This document shows, piece by piece, positions 9,415 to 19,976 of a stretch of DNA of 64,000 nucleotides. Source of the DNA: Rivularia sp. MS3 (GTDB lineage Bacteria; Cyanobacteriota; Cyanobacteriia; Cyanobacteriales; Nostocaceae); contig JAHCMI010000005.1 of assembly GCA_019192545.1 (NCBI GenBank), positions 1-64,000 of the forward strand, given 5' to 3'. The notes under the pieces are model-generated. The model was given only the letters and a program-made list of their open reading frames with translations. It was not told where the DNA came from and ran no database searches. The position numbers and the translations under genes were made by a program. Numbering within the stretch: position 1 is the stretch's first letter; the number at the start of each line of letters is the position of its first letter.

Positions 9415-12400
9415 CTACCACGGACTACCAATTAAGGTAAAAGATGCCCAATAATAGGGATGGGTGAGTTTTCTGCTTTTCCCGGCTAAAGATGGAATGG
9501 GGATATTATTTTTTGATTGCGGTAGCTGCAATATTCCTTTTTCTAATGACATTTGCCCTTTAATCATGGCTATTTGGGTTTGTCTTAAGGCTTCGGCTTT
9601 GATTGGTGCTTGTTTCAACTGCTGGTAAAACTGCGTCATTAATCCTAAAGTACCTTCATCGCTGACATACCAAAGGCTACCTAATGCTGATTTTACCCCG
9701 GCTTGAACGGCTAATCCAGCAAAACCGAGTTCTGCTTCTTTGTCTCCTAATGCTGTTCGACAAGCACTTAAGGTTAATAATTCTACTGGGGGATTATTCC
9801 ATCCTAGATTTCTGATTTCATCAAGCTGCAATTTTTCGTTTGACAGTTGAATGTAGGAATTTTTTAGTTTTCCAGGGCGGAATTCTGCATGGGTGGCAAG
9901 ATGAATGATACCGAAGGGCTGGTTTGAACGTTGGGATTTAAGATTTTCTAAAGTAAAACTATTGTTGAGGAATGCTCTGCCTTTCCACTGTTTGGAAATA
10001 CTGTTAATTTCTAAAGGTACCGCAGGTAGAGGATTTTGTTCGGTAAATTCTGAAGCTCCCATTGCTAAAACTTGGGCTTGTTTAATGTCAACGTAGTTTG
10101 TATTTACAAGGCTGAGACTAGGCATCAAACCCATGCTATATTTTTCTACTAGAAAACTATTACCGTCATTTAATGCTGCTAGTGGTATCGAACGCAATCC
10201 TACATCTACAATAAAGCTTAAATTTTGAATTGCTTGAGTTTGCAATTCTGCTTCTATGGGAGCTATCAACCACTGATAAAGTTGTTTTGATGATTCTAAA
10301 TAAGTTTTGGTGCTGGTTTTTCGCGGATTGGCAACTTCACGCTGAAATTTTCGCGCTACTTTTAATACTTTTGCACGGGTTGCACCGGGTACTTGTTTGC
10401 GAATTGGTTTACCTTTTGCAGTCACAATAAGTATTTCTAAAACGTCACTGTCTTTTTTAAGCTTCGTTTCTTTATTGGTGAGTGTTGAGTCAAAACTTGC
10501 CGGTACAAACATTGCATATACTAAAGCCGGTTTAATGCCGGTAGCTTTTTCTACAGAATTTAAGATATTATTTGCTGCTACTAATCCTTTTATTGTTGGA
10601 TCGATTTGTACTCCTAAATAGCTTTTAAATGCATTGGTAAAAGAATCTTCTACTGCACCCATCGTTGTATCAATCTCGATCCGATTATTTATGTTGAATG
10701 TTATATCTGATGTTGATAAAAGCGGTGGTTTAGATTCCGGCGGTTTGGGTATCTGCGGGTAATTTTTGGTTTCTAGCTGTTCTAATTTTGTGTCGGGTAT
10801 TGTTTGAGGTGGGGTATCTGGTTTAATTTGTGGTTGAGTATTTATTATTTGAGGTTGGGTATCGGTATCGGGTTGAGTATCTACTGTAGTTTGAGGAGTT
10901 GTATCGGGTTGGGTATCTGGTTTTTTCTTAGGAATATCTACGCTAACTTTAGTCGGTTTGGAAACTGAAATTTTATCGCTAGCAACAATTTTAAAAGCAT
11001 TTATTTTATCCTTAGCGTCGGCATTGGGAATATATTCTAAACTATCTGCATAAGTAATAATATCTCCTGCTTGTGCTTCGTTTCCATTAATTTTTAATGT
11101 TCCTTCTGAAGCAATATCATTGATTGTTAATTTAGTAATATCGTTGTTTTTATCGCTAACTTGAGTGCCGATATCTGCTAAGTCAAATGTAACTGATTGA
11201 TTTCCTTCAGCAATATTTACAGTAGCGTTCACCTTTATATCAGGAGGATTATTGTTAAAAGAAATGCGGATATTTCCTTGAGTTTCTTTACCGGGATTGG
11301 AAAATTCAGTAGTAGGTGAAATAATACTATCACCGGCATTAATTGCACCAGCGGTACCGTTAACGGTGGCATCTCCGACAATAAACGGAACATTTGTGTT
11401 AGTTCCATCGTGACGAATTTCTACAGAGCCAGATGAATCTTCCCCGGCTGTAAATATAGTGTTGGGAAAATTGAATTCTATTAACCTTAGCTCTCCTTCA
11501 AAGTCTTGTTTAATTTCTTCTGGAAGTTTGAACCATTCGGGTAATTCTAATTCTCGGACAAAATTTTCTTCGATTGTATCCTCAGCAGACGCATACAATC
11601 CTCCCCTAACAGTACCATTTTCAGCAATAACTCTGACATCTCCACCTTTACCTACGGGAAAATCTTCTTCATCAAAACTGCTACTATTAACACTTCCAAA
11701 AATGATATCTTTACCAGAACTAATATTCACATCGCCAGCAGCAACATTCTTAGCGGAAACATCATCTAGCTCCACAAAAGCCTCAACATCTTCAACATAA
11801 ATATTGCCGTTTGCGGTTAAATTAATACTTCCAGGCAATGCATTATCGGAAGTCGCAAACAAATCTACTTTTGAAGAAATTTTACCCGCAATAATATCAC
11901 CTGCTGCTTTTAATTTAATTTCTTTGCCAACAACATTATTGGAAGGTGAAATAGGAAAAGACGAACCATTTACGTCTACAGAAGATTTAATTTCGCTGAC
12001 AAAAATATCGCCGCCAGAATCGATATCAATTTTACCTGTTGAAATATCATCTGCACTTGCCACAGATACAGAAGCATTAATACCATCTTCTACAACAATT
12101 TTCCCTCCGGCTTTTAAGCTGATATCTCCAGAGGAAATTTGAGTAGAATAGTTAGATGATTTTGCAGAAGTAGTAATACCATCTTCTACAACGATCTTCC
12201 CTCCGGCTTCAAAATTGATATTTCCGCCAAAAAAGTTTTTATTGTTACGCGATATCGAAGAATTAATTCTTTTTGTGGAAATATTACCTCCTGCCTTCAG
12301 ATTAATATCACCGCTGAATACATCATCTGTGTCTGGAGTTTCTTCTAAGTAATAAGTAGATATATTATTCGTTGAAATATTTCCAGGGGCACTTATAATT

Positions 12401-14085
12401 ACCCTACCAACTCTTCCTTTAGTTGAGTCAGATCCTGTCAAGATATCACCGTTAACTGTAACATTTGCAGGTGATGTTATTGTAGAATCTGTATTAAAAG
12501 ATGTATTTTCAAAACCAACAGTAGCAGGAGCATTATTAAAACCAGAAGGATAATTAAAAGTAGGTTCTTCAAGTGAACTAACACCAGCCCTTAAAATTAA
12601 TGCCTCTTCATTCGCTAAAATTTGAGCATCATTAGAACAAGTTGATTGACATAAATTAGTATCTGAACTAGTAATCTGAATATCACCATTTACGGTAATG
12701 CTACCCTTCGACTCAACTTTTAATGCCGCACCCGTATAGTCACCAAAAGTAACATCTTCCTCAGAACTAATAATAGGGTCGTAAAGACTGATAAACTTAC
12801 CACTATCACCCTGTAAATTCAAAATCGCAAATTTACCGCCACTAGCAAAGTGAGCGTCACCGGAAATTATGCCGTTGCTAACCAAACTTAAATCACCACC
12901 GCTGACAAAAGGCGTTTTATCCAAGTGATTCAAGGCTAAAATATCAACGTGGCGATCGCCTCTTAAATAAAAGTCTCCACCGGCAACTGCAATAAATGGA
13001 TTTGTCTGGCTATCTCTCACCCTTACGGTATCTTTAGCTAATAAAGTCAGGTTTTCTGTAGTTTGCAACTGACTCTCAAAAAAAGTTAGATTTCTATCCG
13101 CCGACAGCAAAGCATTTTTAGCATTTAAAGTCTTAACAGTCGCATCACCTTGATTCAAAGTCAAACCCGAGCCTTTTAACTCAACTTCACCGTTACTGTT
13201 GCGAATTAATTTTGTAACGCCGCTGTTTCCTCCGGTAAGCATTTCTGGTAAGGAAGCAATCGATATCCCTGGTTGAGGAAGGTTTTTTGCAGCAGATATC
13301 GGCTTAATTTCCAAACTTAGCAGATTCCCCGGTTGACTCAACTTCAGCAAATTTTTTCCGGGGATAGCAGATACAATTATATTCCCCGATGCTGCTTCTA
13401 AGTTACCCGTACTCGCAACTGTACCACCAAGCAAACTTAAATTACCATTGTTAACCTTGAGGTTTCCGGCATTGATAATTGCTCCCGGCTGATTCATGGC
13501 AAAAGCAAAACTAATCGGTTTACCCGTAAGAATCCCATAATCGTTTTTACCAAAAGCATTCAACCAATTATTTCCGAATTCAATACCGCTAGCAGTTGTC
13601 ACGGTAAAGTCACTAGGTACATTTAAACTGGCATTATTACCAAATACAATTCCCGATGGATTGATTAAAAACAAATTAGAATTACTGCCGCTCACCTGTA
13701 TCAAACCATTGATAACAGAGGCATTACCGCCGATTACCCGTCCAAAAATATTTTCAATTCCAGGATTACCTATAAAATTCGCAATCTGATTTTGATTTAA
13801 CCCTAACTCTCGAAAACTATGAAACAGATTTCTGCCATCTTGAGAAAATTGCCCGCCAGTAATATCGAATCGATTCCCATTACTATTAACTATAGTTCCC
13901 GCTCCATCTCCTGCGGAAATTACTGACTGCGCTTGTGCATTTTTACTGTTGAATATAAACGCTGTAAAGTTGAAAACTATAGGTAATACCGAGCTTATAC
14001 TTAACAAAAAACCTGCATTGCCTATACTACAAAGCTTTTCAATAAAATCTGAATTTAAATAATTTTGCGATCGCAGCTTATTCAT
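9415..14085 (-). CDS. Two-partner-secretion hemagglutinin domain fused to a C-terminal CHAT domain
   Basis: 1556 residues. A signal-like N-terminus ends near NAQAQS (about residue 54). It is followed by a filamentous-hemagglutinin N-terminal domain (about 55-190, with NPSGIVFG and GRVIGGNASVINGLIQ), then about 700 residues of repetitive beta-helix with recurring GGKIVVEDGI and GGNI units. Next come a calcium-binding-like segment and a Thr/Gln/Pro-rich linker (about 1050-1125). The C-terminal CHAT caspase-like domain (about 1270-1556) has His1399 in HLATHAEF and Cys1442 in LSACRTA, the expected dyad. The fusion suggests an exported or surface-attached protease, but neither secretion nor cleavage is shown. 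No FhaC-type partner is in view. Divergent from the cyclase gene. Confidence 0.9.
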   Translation of the reverse strand: MNKLRSQNYLNSDFIEKLCSIGNAGFLLSISSVLPIVFNFTAFIFNSKNAQAQSVISAGDGAGTIVNSNGNRFDITGGQFSQDGRNLFHSFRELGLNQNQIANFIGNPGIENIFGRVIGGNASVINGLIQVSGSNSNLFLINPSGIVFGNNASLNVPSDFTVTTASGIEFGNNWLNAFGKNDYGILTGKPISFAFAMNQPGAIINAGNLKVNNGNLSLLGGTVASTGNLEAASGNIIVSAIPGKNLLKLSQPGNLLSLEIKPISAAKNLPQPGISIASLPEMLTGGNSGVTKLIRNSNGEVELKGSGLTLNQGDATVKTLNAKNALLSADRNLTFFESQLQTTENLTLLAKDTVRVRDSQTNPFIAVAGGDFYLRGDRHVDILALNHLDKTPFVSGGDLSLVSNGIISGDAHFASGGKFAILNLQGDSGKFISLYDPIISSEEDVTFGDYTGAALKVESKGSITVNGDIQITSSDTNLCQSTCSNDAQILANEEALILRAGVSSLEEPTFNYPSGFNNAPATVGFENTSFNTDSTITSPANVTVNGDILTGSDSTKGRVGRVIISAPGNISTNNISTYYLEETPDTDDVFSGDINLKAGGNISTKRINSSISRNNKNFFGGNINFEAGGKIVVEDGITTSAKSSNYSTQISSGDISLKAGGKIVVEDGINASVSVASADDISTGKIDIDSGGDIFVSEIKSSVDVNGSSFPISPSNNVVGKEIKLKAAGDIIAGKISSKVDLFATSDNALPGSINLTANGNIYVEDVEAFVELDDVSAKNVAAGDVNISSGKDIIFGSVNSSSFDEEDFPVGKGGDVRVIAENGTVRGGLYASAEDTIEENFVRELELPEWFKLPEEIKQDFEGELRLIEFNFPNTIFTAGEDSSGSVEIRHDGTNTNVPFIVGDATVNGTAGAINAGDSIISPTTEFSNPGKETQGNIRISFNNNPPDIKVNATVNIAEGNQSVTFDLADIGTQVSDKNNDITKLTINDIASEGTLKINGNEAQAGDIITYADSLEYIPNADAKDKINAFKIVASDKISVSKPTKVSVDIPKKKPDTQPDTTPQTTVDTQPDTDTQPQIINTQPQIKPDTPPQTIPDTKLEQLETKNYPQIPKPPESKPPLLSTSDITFNINNRIEIDTTMGAVEDSFTNAFKSYLGVQIDPTIKGLVAANNILNSVEKATGIKPALVYAMFVPASFDSTLTNKETKLKKDSDVLEILIVTAKGKPIRKQVPGATRAKVLKVARKFQREVANPRKTSTKTYLESSKQLYQWLIAPIEAELQTQAIQNLSFIVDVGLRSIPLAALNDGNSFLVEKYSMGLMPSLSLVNTNYVDIKQAQVLAMGASEFTEQNPLPAVPLEINSISKQWKGRAFLNNSFTLENLKSQRSNQPFGIIHLATHAEFRPGKLKNSYIQLSNEKLQLDEIRNLGWNNPPVELLTLSACRTALGDKEAELGFAGLAVQAGVKSALGSLWYVSDEGTLGLMTQFYQQLKQAPIKAEALRQTQIAMIKGQMSLEKGILQLPQSKNNIPIPSLAGKSRKLTHPYYWASFTLIGSPW

Positions 14086-14568
14086 AACTATAAAATATGA
14101 CTCAACCCTGACATTATTTTTAACTGGACTAGTAGACTTATTTATCTTGTCATATTAAATATTGAATGGCATCATCTAAACTTCAAAATCTATTTTTTTT
14201 TTAAACCTAAAAAAAATGCCTTCTTCTATAGGCTGATAATTCAACTACTAGATAAAAATCAAATGCTATAACGGTAAATATAAATATTATTTTCTATTAT
14301 TAATTACGTATATGTACTTACAAAAAAGCTTTGAAACCGAATTGATTAACTAGCAAATTTAGACATCAGAATTCTTACTGAAAATAGTTTAAATACAGCC
14401 CCATACAGCAAAACAAAATACTTTAAAATCAGATACTTTTTTCATAAATATATTTTTAAACCCTTACCCGGTCAGAATTTGATTTTTTTAATAAAATATG
14501 TTTAACCATTCGCTGCCAAGAGTTTAATACCTCTAACCTTTAACCTCTAACCTTTAACCTTTCCCTTT
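14086..14568. other. Divergent intergenic region of CHAT and cyclase genes
   Basis: AT-rich, 483 bp, with runs of T and A around 14187-14215. It must carry both promoters, but no element can be named with confidence. The last 45 bp are tandem CTAACCTTTAAC-type repeats reaching to the cyclase start. Confidence 0.5.
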
Positions 14569-16803
14569 ATGTGGAACTTATTAAAAAACAAAATTTGGCA
14601 GTGGAGTAGCGTCTTAATCGCCGCTCCTAGCGTGACTCTAATAGTGATGCTGGTGCGGTTGAGTGGACTTTTACAAATATTAGAATTAGCAGCATACGAC
14701 CAACTTTTTATACTGCAAGACTCAGAGAAAAAAGATGAGCGTATTGTCATCGTAAAAATTGACGAAGAAGCGATAAGAAAATTAGAATACCCGATTCCTG
14801 ATGATAAGCTAGCTGAAATTTTGCAGAAAATAAAACAACAACAACCCCGTGCGATTGGACTTGATATTTACCGCGATAAACCAGTTGGTAAAGGTTATGA
14901 TTCCTTAGCTAAAGTATTTGAATCTACACCAAATTTGGTAGGAGTACAAAAAGTAGCTGGAAGTATCGACAGTGCAGCAATTAATCCACCCCCAGTATTA
15001 AAAAAACTTGATAGAGTCGGAGCAAATGATTTTCCTTTGGATGCAGATGGTAAAATCCGTCGCAGCTTGTTTTACTTAGCAGATAAAGATGGCAACCAAA
15101 TATTCAGCTTTTCATTCAAACTGGCTTATCTTTATTTGAATGCGATGAATATCAATGTTGGATTAGCTCCCCCAGACAATCAGTTAATCCAAGTTGGTGA
15201 AGTTGTATTTACACCTTTTGCCAGCAATGATGGTGGTTATGTTCGTACTCCAGATGATGGGTATCAGGTTTTATTAAACTATCGCGGCGATATCGAAAAA
15301 TTCAACAGCGTATCTGTAATAGATGTTTTAGAGAATCGGGTTCCCGAAGACTTGATGAAAAATCGGATTGTGCTTATCGGTGCTACTGCTTCCAGCTTAA
15401 AAGATTTATTTTATACACCGTATAGCGCTAGTTTTTTTCGGAATATTCGCCGAATGGCAGGAATTACCGTTCATGCTAACGCTATTAGTCAAATATTAGA
15501 TGCTCAATTGAGCAATCGTCCTTTGATAAAAACTTGGAACGAGCAGTTTGAATGGTTGTGGACTTTTAGCTGGTCTTTACTCGGAGCTATTTTAATATGG
15601 CTGTTGCGTTCGAGCAAGCGTAAGATAGTACCTCCTGCAACTCTTGTGTTAGCTGGTTTTTGTCTGCTCGGTATTAGCTATCTGGCTTTCCTCTATGGCT
15701 GGTGGATTCCTGTTGTTACGCCGATGTTGGGATTAGTCGGCTCTGCGGTTGGTGTTACTGCTTTTCTGGCTCAAAGTGCTAATAAAATTCGTAAAACTTT
15801 TGGACGCTATTTGAATGATGAAGTAGTAGCTAATTTACTTGAAAGTCCCGAAGGTTTGAAATTAGGAGGTCAGCGTCGCAATATTACGATTTTTACTTCT
15901 GATTTACGTGGATTCACTGCAACTTCAGAGCGATTGCCAGCGGAAGAAGTAATCAAAATTATTAATTTGTATTTGGGATATATGGCGGATGTGATTACCG
16001 AATACCAAGGAACAATCGATGAATTTATGGGAGATGGTATTTTGGTACTGTTTGGGGCACCTACAGCCAGGGAAGATGATGCCACCAGGGCGATCGCCTG
16101 TGCTGTCGCGATGCAGCAAGCAATGGAACCAGTCAATCAAAAAATGAAAGAAATGGGATTGCCTGAATTAGAAATGGGCATTGGTATAAATACTGGGGAA
16201 GTTGTAGTCGGGAATATTGGTTCGGAGAAACGTACTAAGTATGGAATTGTTGGTAAACAAGTTAATCTAACTTATCGAATTGAATCTTATACAGTCGGCG
16301 GACAAATTTTTATTTCTGAATCAACTTTAAAACAAGCCGAGCCGATTGTAAAAGTGATTGGAGAGCGGCAAGTTAAACCAAAAGGAGTGCAGCAACCGAT
16401 AACCATTTATGAAGTTGGCGGTATTGCTGGAGATTACAATCTTTATTTAAAGCAAGAAGAAGAAGTATTTTTTAGTTTGTCACAACCAATTATGTTTGAG
16501 TATGCGGTTTTAGATGGCAAAGATATTAGCGATACTCTTCAATTAGCTCAGTTGATTGAACTTTCAGAAAAATCTGTTTTAGTTAGGATTAAATCAAAGG
16601 AGACAGTTGCAATTCCCCAGCCGTTAACCAACATAAAATTAAATCTGTTGATTTCGATTAATAATGCAGATAAGAGCGGAGATATTTACGCAAAAGTTTT
16701 AGAAAAGACAGCAAGCGAAAACAGCTTTTATATTCGTTTTACCAATAAACCTCCGGAGGTTGAAGCTTATTTAAATTCAATTTATGAGTCGTTGAAACAA
16801 TGA
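14569..16803 (+). CDS. CHASE2 sensor adenylate/guanylate cyclase
   Basis: 744 residues. One membrane segment near 20-40, an extracytoplasmic CHASE2 domain (about 45-335), three membrane segments (about 345-410), then a class III nucleotide cyclase domain (about 425-620) and a C-terminal PilZ-like or uncharacterised segment. Metal-binding Asp residues are in FTSDLRGF (near 444) and in EFMGDGILVLFG (near 489). GINTGEVVVGNIGSEKRTKYG is the conserved cyclase core. It converts ATP (or GTP) to the cyclic nucleotide in response to an unknown external signal. It is divergent from the CHAT fusion and may regulate that cluster; that is inference. Confidence 0.9.
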   Translation: MWNLLKNKIWQWSSVLIAAPSVTLIVMLVRLSGLLQILELAAYDQLFILQDSEKKDERIVIVKIDEEAIRKLEYPIPDDKLAEILQKIKQQQPRAIGLDIYRDKPVGKGYDSLAKVFESTPNLVGVQKVAGSIDSAAINPPPVLKKLDRVGANDFPLDADGKIRRSLFYLADKDGNQIFSFSFKLAYLYLNAMNINVGLAPPDNQLIQVGEVVFTPFASNDGGYVRTPDDGYQVLLNYRGDIEKFNSVSVIDVLENRVPEDLMKNRIVLIGATASSLKDLFYTPYSASFFRNIRRMAGITVHANAISQILDAQLSNRPLIKTWNEQFEWLWTFSWSLLGAILIWLLRSSKRKIVPPATLVLAGFCLLGISYLAFLYGWWIPVVTPMLGLVGSAVGVTAFLAQSANKIRKTFGRYLNDEVVANLLESPEGLKLGGQRRNITIFTSDLRGFTATSERLPAEEVIKIINLYLGYMADVITEYQGTIDEFMGDGILVLFGAPTAREDDATRAIACAVAMQQAMEPVNQKMKEMGLPELEMGIGINTGEVVVGNIGSEKRTKYGIVGKQVNLTYRIESYTVGGQIFISESTLKQAEPIVKVIGERQVKPKGVQQPITIYEVGGIAGDYNLYLKQEEEVFFSLSQPIMFEYAVLDGKDISDTLQLAQLIELSEKSVLVRIKSKETVAIPQPLTNIKLNLLISINNADKSGDIYAKVLEKTASENSFYIRFTNKPPEVEAYLNSIYESLKQ

Positions 16804-16819
16804 TGCTGCATTTCGCAAC

Positions 16820-16885
16820 TACATGAGCTACTGTTCTACGGGCACCCCTCTCCTTACTAAGGAGAGGGGAAGGGGTGAGGTTTCG
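16820..16885. repeat. Palindromic repeat, CCCCTCTCCTTA type
   Basis: CCCCTCTCCTTACTAAGGAGAGGGG forms a 12-bp hairpin around 16846-16870. Similar palindromes lie near 42160-42185, 42303-42328, 44950-44990 and 51875-51915, so this is a small dispersed family. Confidence 0.65.
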
Positions 16886-17086
16886 AGTGTATTCTACTGA
16901 ACCGAAAACTGCTATATGCCAATTGAAAATAAGCTATCTTTACTCAATTATAAATAATTCTTTAAATAAAATAAATAAAATTCATCCCGATTTGCTAAAC
17001 AGCAGTGTTATAAAAAAAAGGTGAAGAAATTTTCATTTGATTTAAAACATTTTAATCAGTTTAATCATAAAAGCGAGGACAAAACC

Positions 17087-17254
17087 ATGCAAGCAACTAA
17101 AATTAGACTATCTATTTTAGTCGGCGTATCCATGCTATTTTTAATGCCAAGTGTAGCTAATGCTCAAAACAATTCAGCCGAGGAATCTATTACTTCTCAA
17201 TCTTCATCAACAAGTTACTTGGAATGTAGAAACACTAGATATTGTAGTGTATAA
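17087..17254 (+). CDS. Small exported peptide, 55 residues
   Basis: Starts at ATG 17087 behind GCGAGGAC; an upstream in-frame start at 17021 lacks a binding site. Residues 1-27 are a clear signal peptide ending in SVANA. The mature part of about 28 residues is Ser-rich and has two Cys in ECRNTRYCSV, which could form a disulphide. A terminator follows within 60 nt, so it is a single-gene unit. Function unknown. It is too small for family assignment, but the signal peptide, the ribosome binding site and the terminator together support a real gene. Confidence 0.65.
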   Translation: MQATKIRLSILVGVSMLFLMPSVANAQNNSAEESITSQSSSTSYLECRNTRYCSV

Positions 17255-17308
17255 AAAATAAGGAACGACTTTAAAATACTTTTCAGATTTATAAGTTGAC
17301 AGTTTGCT

Positions 17309-17347
17309 AATCATCCCCAATTAATTTGCTTGCGGGATGATTTTTTT
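17309..17347 (+). terminator. Rho-independent terminator
   Basis: AATCATCCC at 17309-17317 pairs with GGGATGATT at 17334-17342, followed by a T run. It ends the small exported peptide gene. Confidence 0.85.
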
Positions 17348-17528
17348 ATGGTTAAAGCCATGTGTCACGAATTACGAATTATACTCACCGTTACTCTACC
17401 GTGCAACCACGGAGCCTGCGGCGTGTGGCGTTCCCCGGTGCATGTTAGTTTATCTCTAAAACTGGGAACTTTATAAATATTACCCTGCTAGTTTCACAAG
17501 TTAGCCAAAGAGTTTTGAGAGAATATAA

Positions 17529-19778
17529 ATGCGCGCTTACTTCATGTGGGGCTTTGCCCATCGCTACCATATACTATTATCCTTATCACTTCCCCTTTCA
17601 CTTTTACCAGTTTCAGAAGTTGCAGCACAGTTAATACCAGATAATACTTTAGGTAAAGAAAATTCTATAGTTAACTCTACTAAGCTACATCAAAATATTG
17701 ATGGTGGTGCGATTCGCGGCTCTAATTTATTTCATAGCTTTACAGAATTTAATATTAGTAACGACAAAAGCGTTAATTTTAGCAATCCTGGCGCTATTCA
17801 AAATATATTAACTCGCGTTACCGGAAAAAATCCCTCACAAATTTTTGGTACTTTAAAAGTATCGGGTAATGCTAACTTATTTTTAATTAATCCGAACGGA
17901 ATTGTTTTTGGTGAGAATGCCAAATTAGATATTGGTGGTTCATTTGTTGGCTCAACAGCGGATAACCTTAAATTTGCTGACGGTAGTGAATTTAATTTAG
18001 TTAACCCTTCAGTCAATCCAATTCTGACTATTAGCGCTCCTTTGGGTTTGCAATATGGAAGTAATCCTGGAAATATTCAAGTGCGAGGAACAGCAGTATC
18101 AAAACTGCAAGTACCAGATAGTAAGTCTTTAACCTTAATTGCCGGAAATATCAAACTTGATGGCGGCAAACTAGACGCACCAGCAGGGGGAATCGGCTTA
18201 TTAGCAGTCAAAAACGGTGAAGTATCTTTAGTCAATCGCGACGGACAAATAAAATTAGAAGTTGGTAAAGGAATCGGATACGGTAATGTAGAGCTTCTAA
18301 ATGCGGCTAATGTTAACGCGAGTGGAAGCAGTGGAGGTTTTATTCAGATGCAAGGTAGAAATATAACCCTCAAAGATGAAGCGGAAATTTCTACAAATAC
18401 AAAGGGAAACACTGCTGGAGAACAATTAAAGATTGCAGCAACAGAGCTATTGCAAATAAGTCAAAGCTACTTGATTGTAGAGGTGGAAAAGCAAGCATCT
18501 GGAAATGGTGGCGATTTAATTGTTGATAGCAAACGCTTGATAGTTAACGATCAAAGTGTAATATCGAGCAGCACCAATGGTTTGGGTAATGCTGGTGCCT
18601 TGAAAATTAAAGCTGAAGATATTCAGATAATTGGTAAAAGCCGTTTGTTTGCCATAGTTACGCAAGAAGCAACGGGTAATGGTGGTGATTTAACTATTGA
18701 AACAGCTAACTTGAAAGTAGACGGTGAAGGGCAAATCGCCGCTACAACTTTCGGCAAGGGAACTGCTGGCAATATGGAGATTAAAGCCAATTTAGTCGAA
18801 TTAATCGGTGTTGGCGCGGGTGATACACCTTTTAAAAGCGGTTTGTTTGCCAGCGCTGTTGTAAAAGACGGGCAAGGAGGGAATTTAAGCGTAACAAGTA
18901 ATCGGTTAATTATCCGCAACGGAGCAACTATCAATGCGAGTAATTTTTTCAGCAACGATCCAGAAAATCTTCAGGGTGGAGCAGGTACTGGTGCGGCAGG
19001 AAATATTAATATCAATTCCCCATTTATTCGGCTAGAAAATGAAGGTATCATTACAGCAAATGCAAATGCTGGGGACAAGGGCAATATCAATATTCAGTCT
19101 CAAAATTTACAGCTACGAAAACAAAGTGTAATTTCTACTAATGCTAAAAACAATGCCAATGGCGGCAACATTAACATTAACACCAATACCTTATTGGCTT
19201 TAGAAAATAGCGATATCACCGCTAACTCTGAAGGTAGCTTTGGCGGTAAAGTCGCTATTGATGCAGAAGGTATTTTAGGTACTCAATTTCAACCGCAACT
19301 TACTCCACAAAGCGATATCACTGCAACTTCTTCTCTGGGTGCTTCTTTTAATGGTGTGGTAGACATTAACACCATAGCGGTAAACCCCATTTCTGGATTA
19401 GTAGAATTACCCGAAACTCTCGCCGATTCTAGCCAAAACGTCGAAGCTGGATGTGCTGCTTCCGCCAAAAATAATTTTATCGTTAGAGGAAAGGGTGGTT
19501 TACCACAAAACCCCGGCGACTTATTTAATGGAAATGCAACACATACGGAATTAAATGATTTAATCCCCACACAAAATTTAACTTTTAATATTAATTCTGA
19601 AAATAGCTTATTAAATGTTGAGAATACAGATAAACCTAAAACTCAAAAACAAATTATAGAAGCTACTGGATGGATAGTTAATGCCAAGGGTGAGGTGATG
19701 TTAGTTGCACAAGTTCCTCATGCCCATCAAAAGTATTCCGAAATTAGTTCAGCATCTTGCAAAGATTTTTATTCGTGA
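17529..19778 (+). CDS. Two-partner-secretion hemagglutinin-type exoprotein
   Basis: 749 residues. Signal peptide (about 1-34, ending SEVAAQ), hemagglutinin N-terminal domain (about 35-170, with NPNGIVFG and NLFHSFTEFN), then a beta-helical passenger of about 450 residues with repeats of the type GNGGDLxxxxxxLxV. The C-terminal region has a paired Cys (AGCAASAKNNFIVRGKGGLP) followed by GWIVNAKGEVMLVA, the usual ending of cyanobacterial proteins of this class. It probably reaches the surface through an FhaC/ShlB-type pore encoded elsewhere. It is followed by a DUF928 gene, a common arrangement. Confidence 0.9.
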   Translation: MRAYFMWGFAHRYHILLSLSLPLSLLPVSEVAAQLIPDNTLGKENSIVNSTKLHQNIDGGAIRGSNLFHSFTEFNISNDKSVNFSNPGAIQNILTRVTGKNPSQIFGTLKVSGNANLFLINPNGIVFGENAKLDIGGSFVGSTADNLKFADGSEFNLVNPSVNPILTISAPLGLQYGSNPGNIQVRGTAVSKLQVPDSKSLTLIAGNIKLDGGKLDAPAGGIGLLAVKNGEVSLVNRDGQIKLEVGKGIGYGNVELLNAANVNASGSSGGFIQMQGRNITLKDEAEISTNTKGNTAGEQLKIAATELLQISQSYLIVEVEKQASGNGGDLIVDSKRLIVNDQSVISSSTNGLGNAGALKIKAEDIQIIGKSRLFAIVTQEATGNGGDLTIETANLKVDGEGQIAATTFGKGTAGNMEIKANLVELIGVGAGDTPFKSGLFASAVVKDGQGGNLSVTSNRLIIRNGATINASNFFSNDPENLQGGAGTGAAGNININSPFIRLENEGIITANANAGDKGNINIQSQNLQLRKQSVISTNAKNNANGGNININTNTLLALENSDITANSEGSFGGKVAIDAEGILGTQFQPQLTPQSDITATSSLGASFNGVVDINTIAVNPISGLVELPETLADSSQNVEAGCAASAKNNFIVRGKGGLPQNPGDLFNGNATHTELNDLIPTQNLTFNINSENSLLNVENTDKPKTQKQIIEATGWIVNAKGEVMLVAQVPHAHQKYSEISSASCKDFYS

Positions 19779-19976
19779 ACTAATTGTCATTTAAAGTTTA
19801 TGTTCTTATCAGTTGACACAAATAGCCGCTTGGACTTTAAACCTTAATCATTGAAAGTTTGAGATTAAGTTTGGGAATATTAAATACAGAAGGTAGTGCA
19901 ATTGAAGCAATACCTCCTAACCATCAAACTGCAAAGACAAACGGGCAAATAATATTAATTTAGAAGAGCTTTGCCA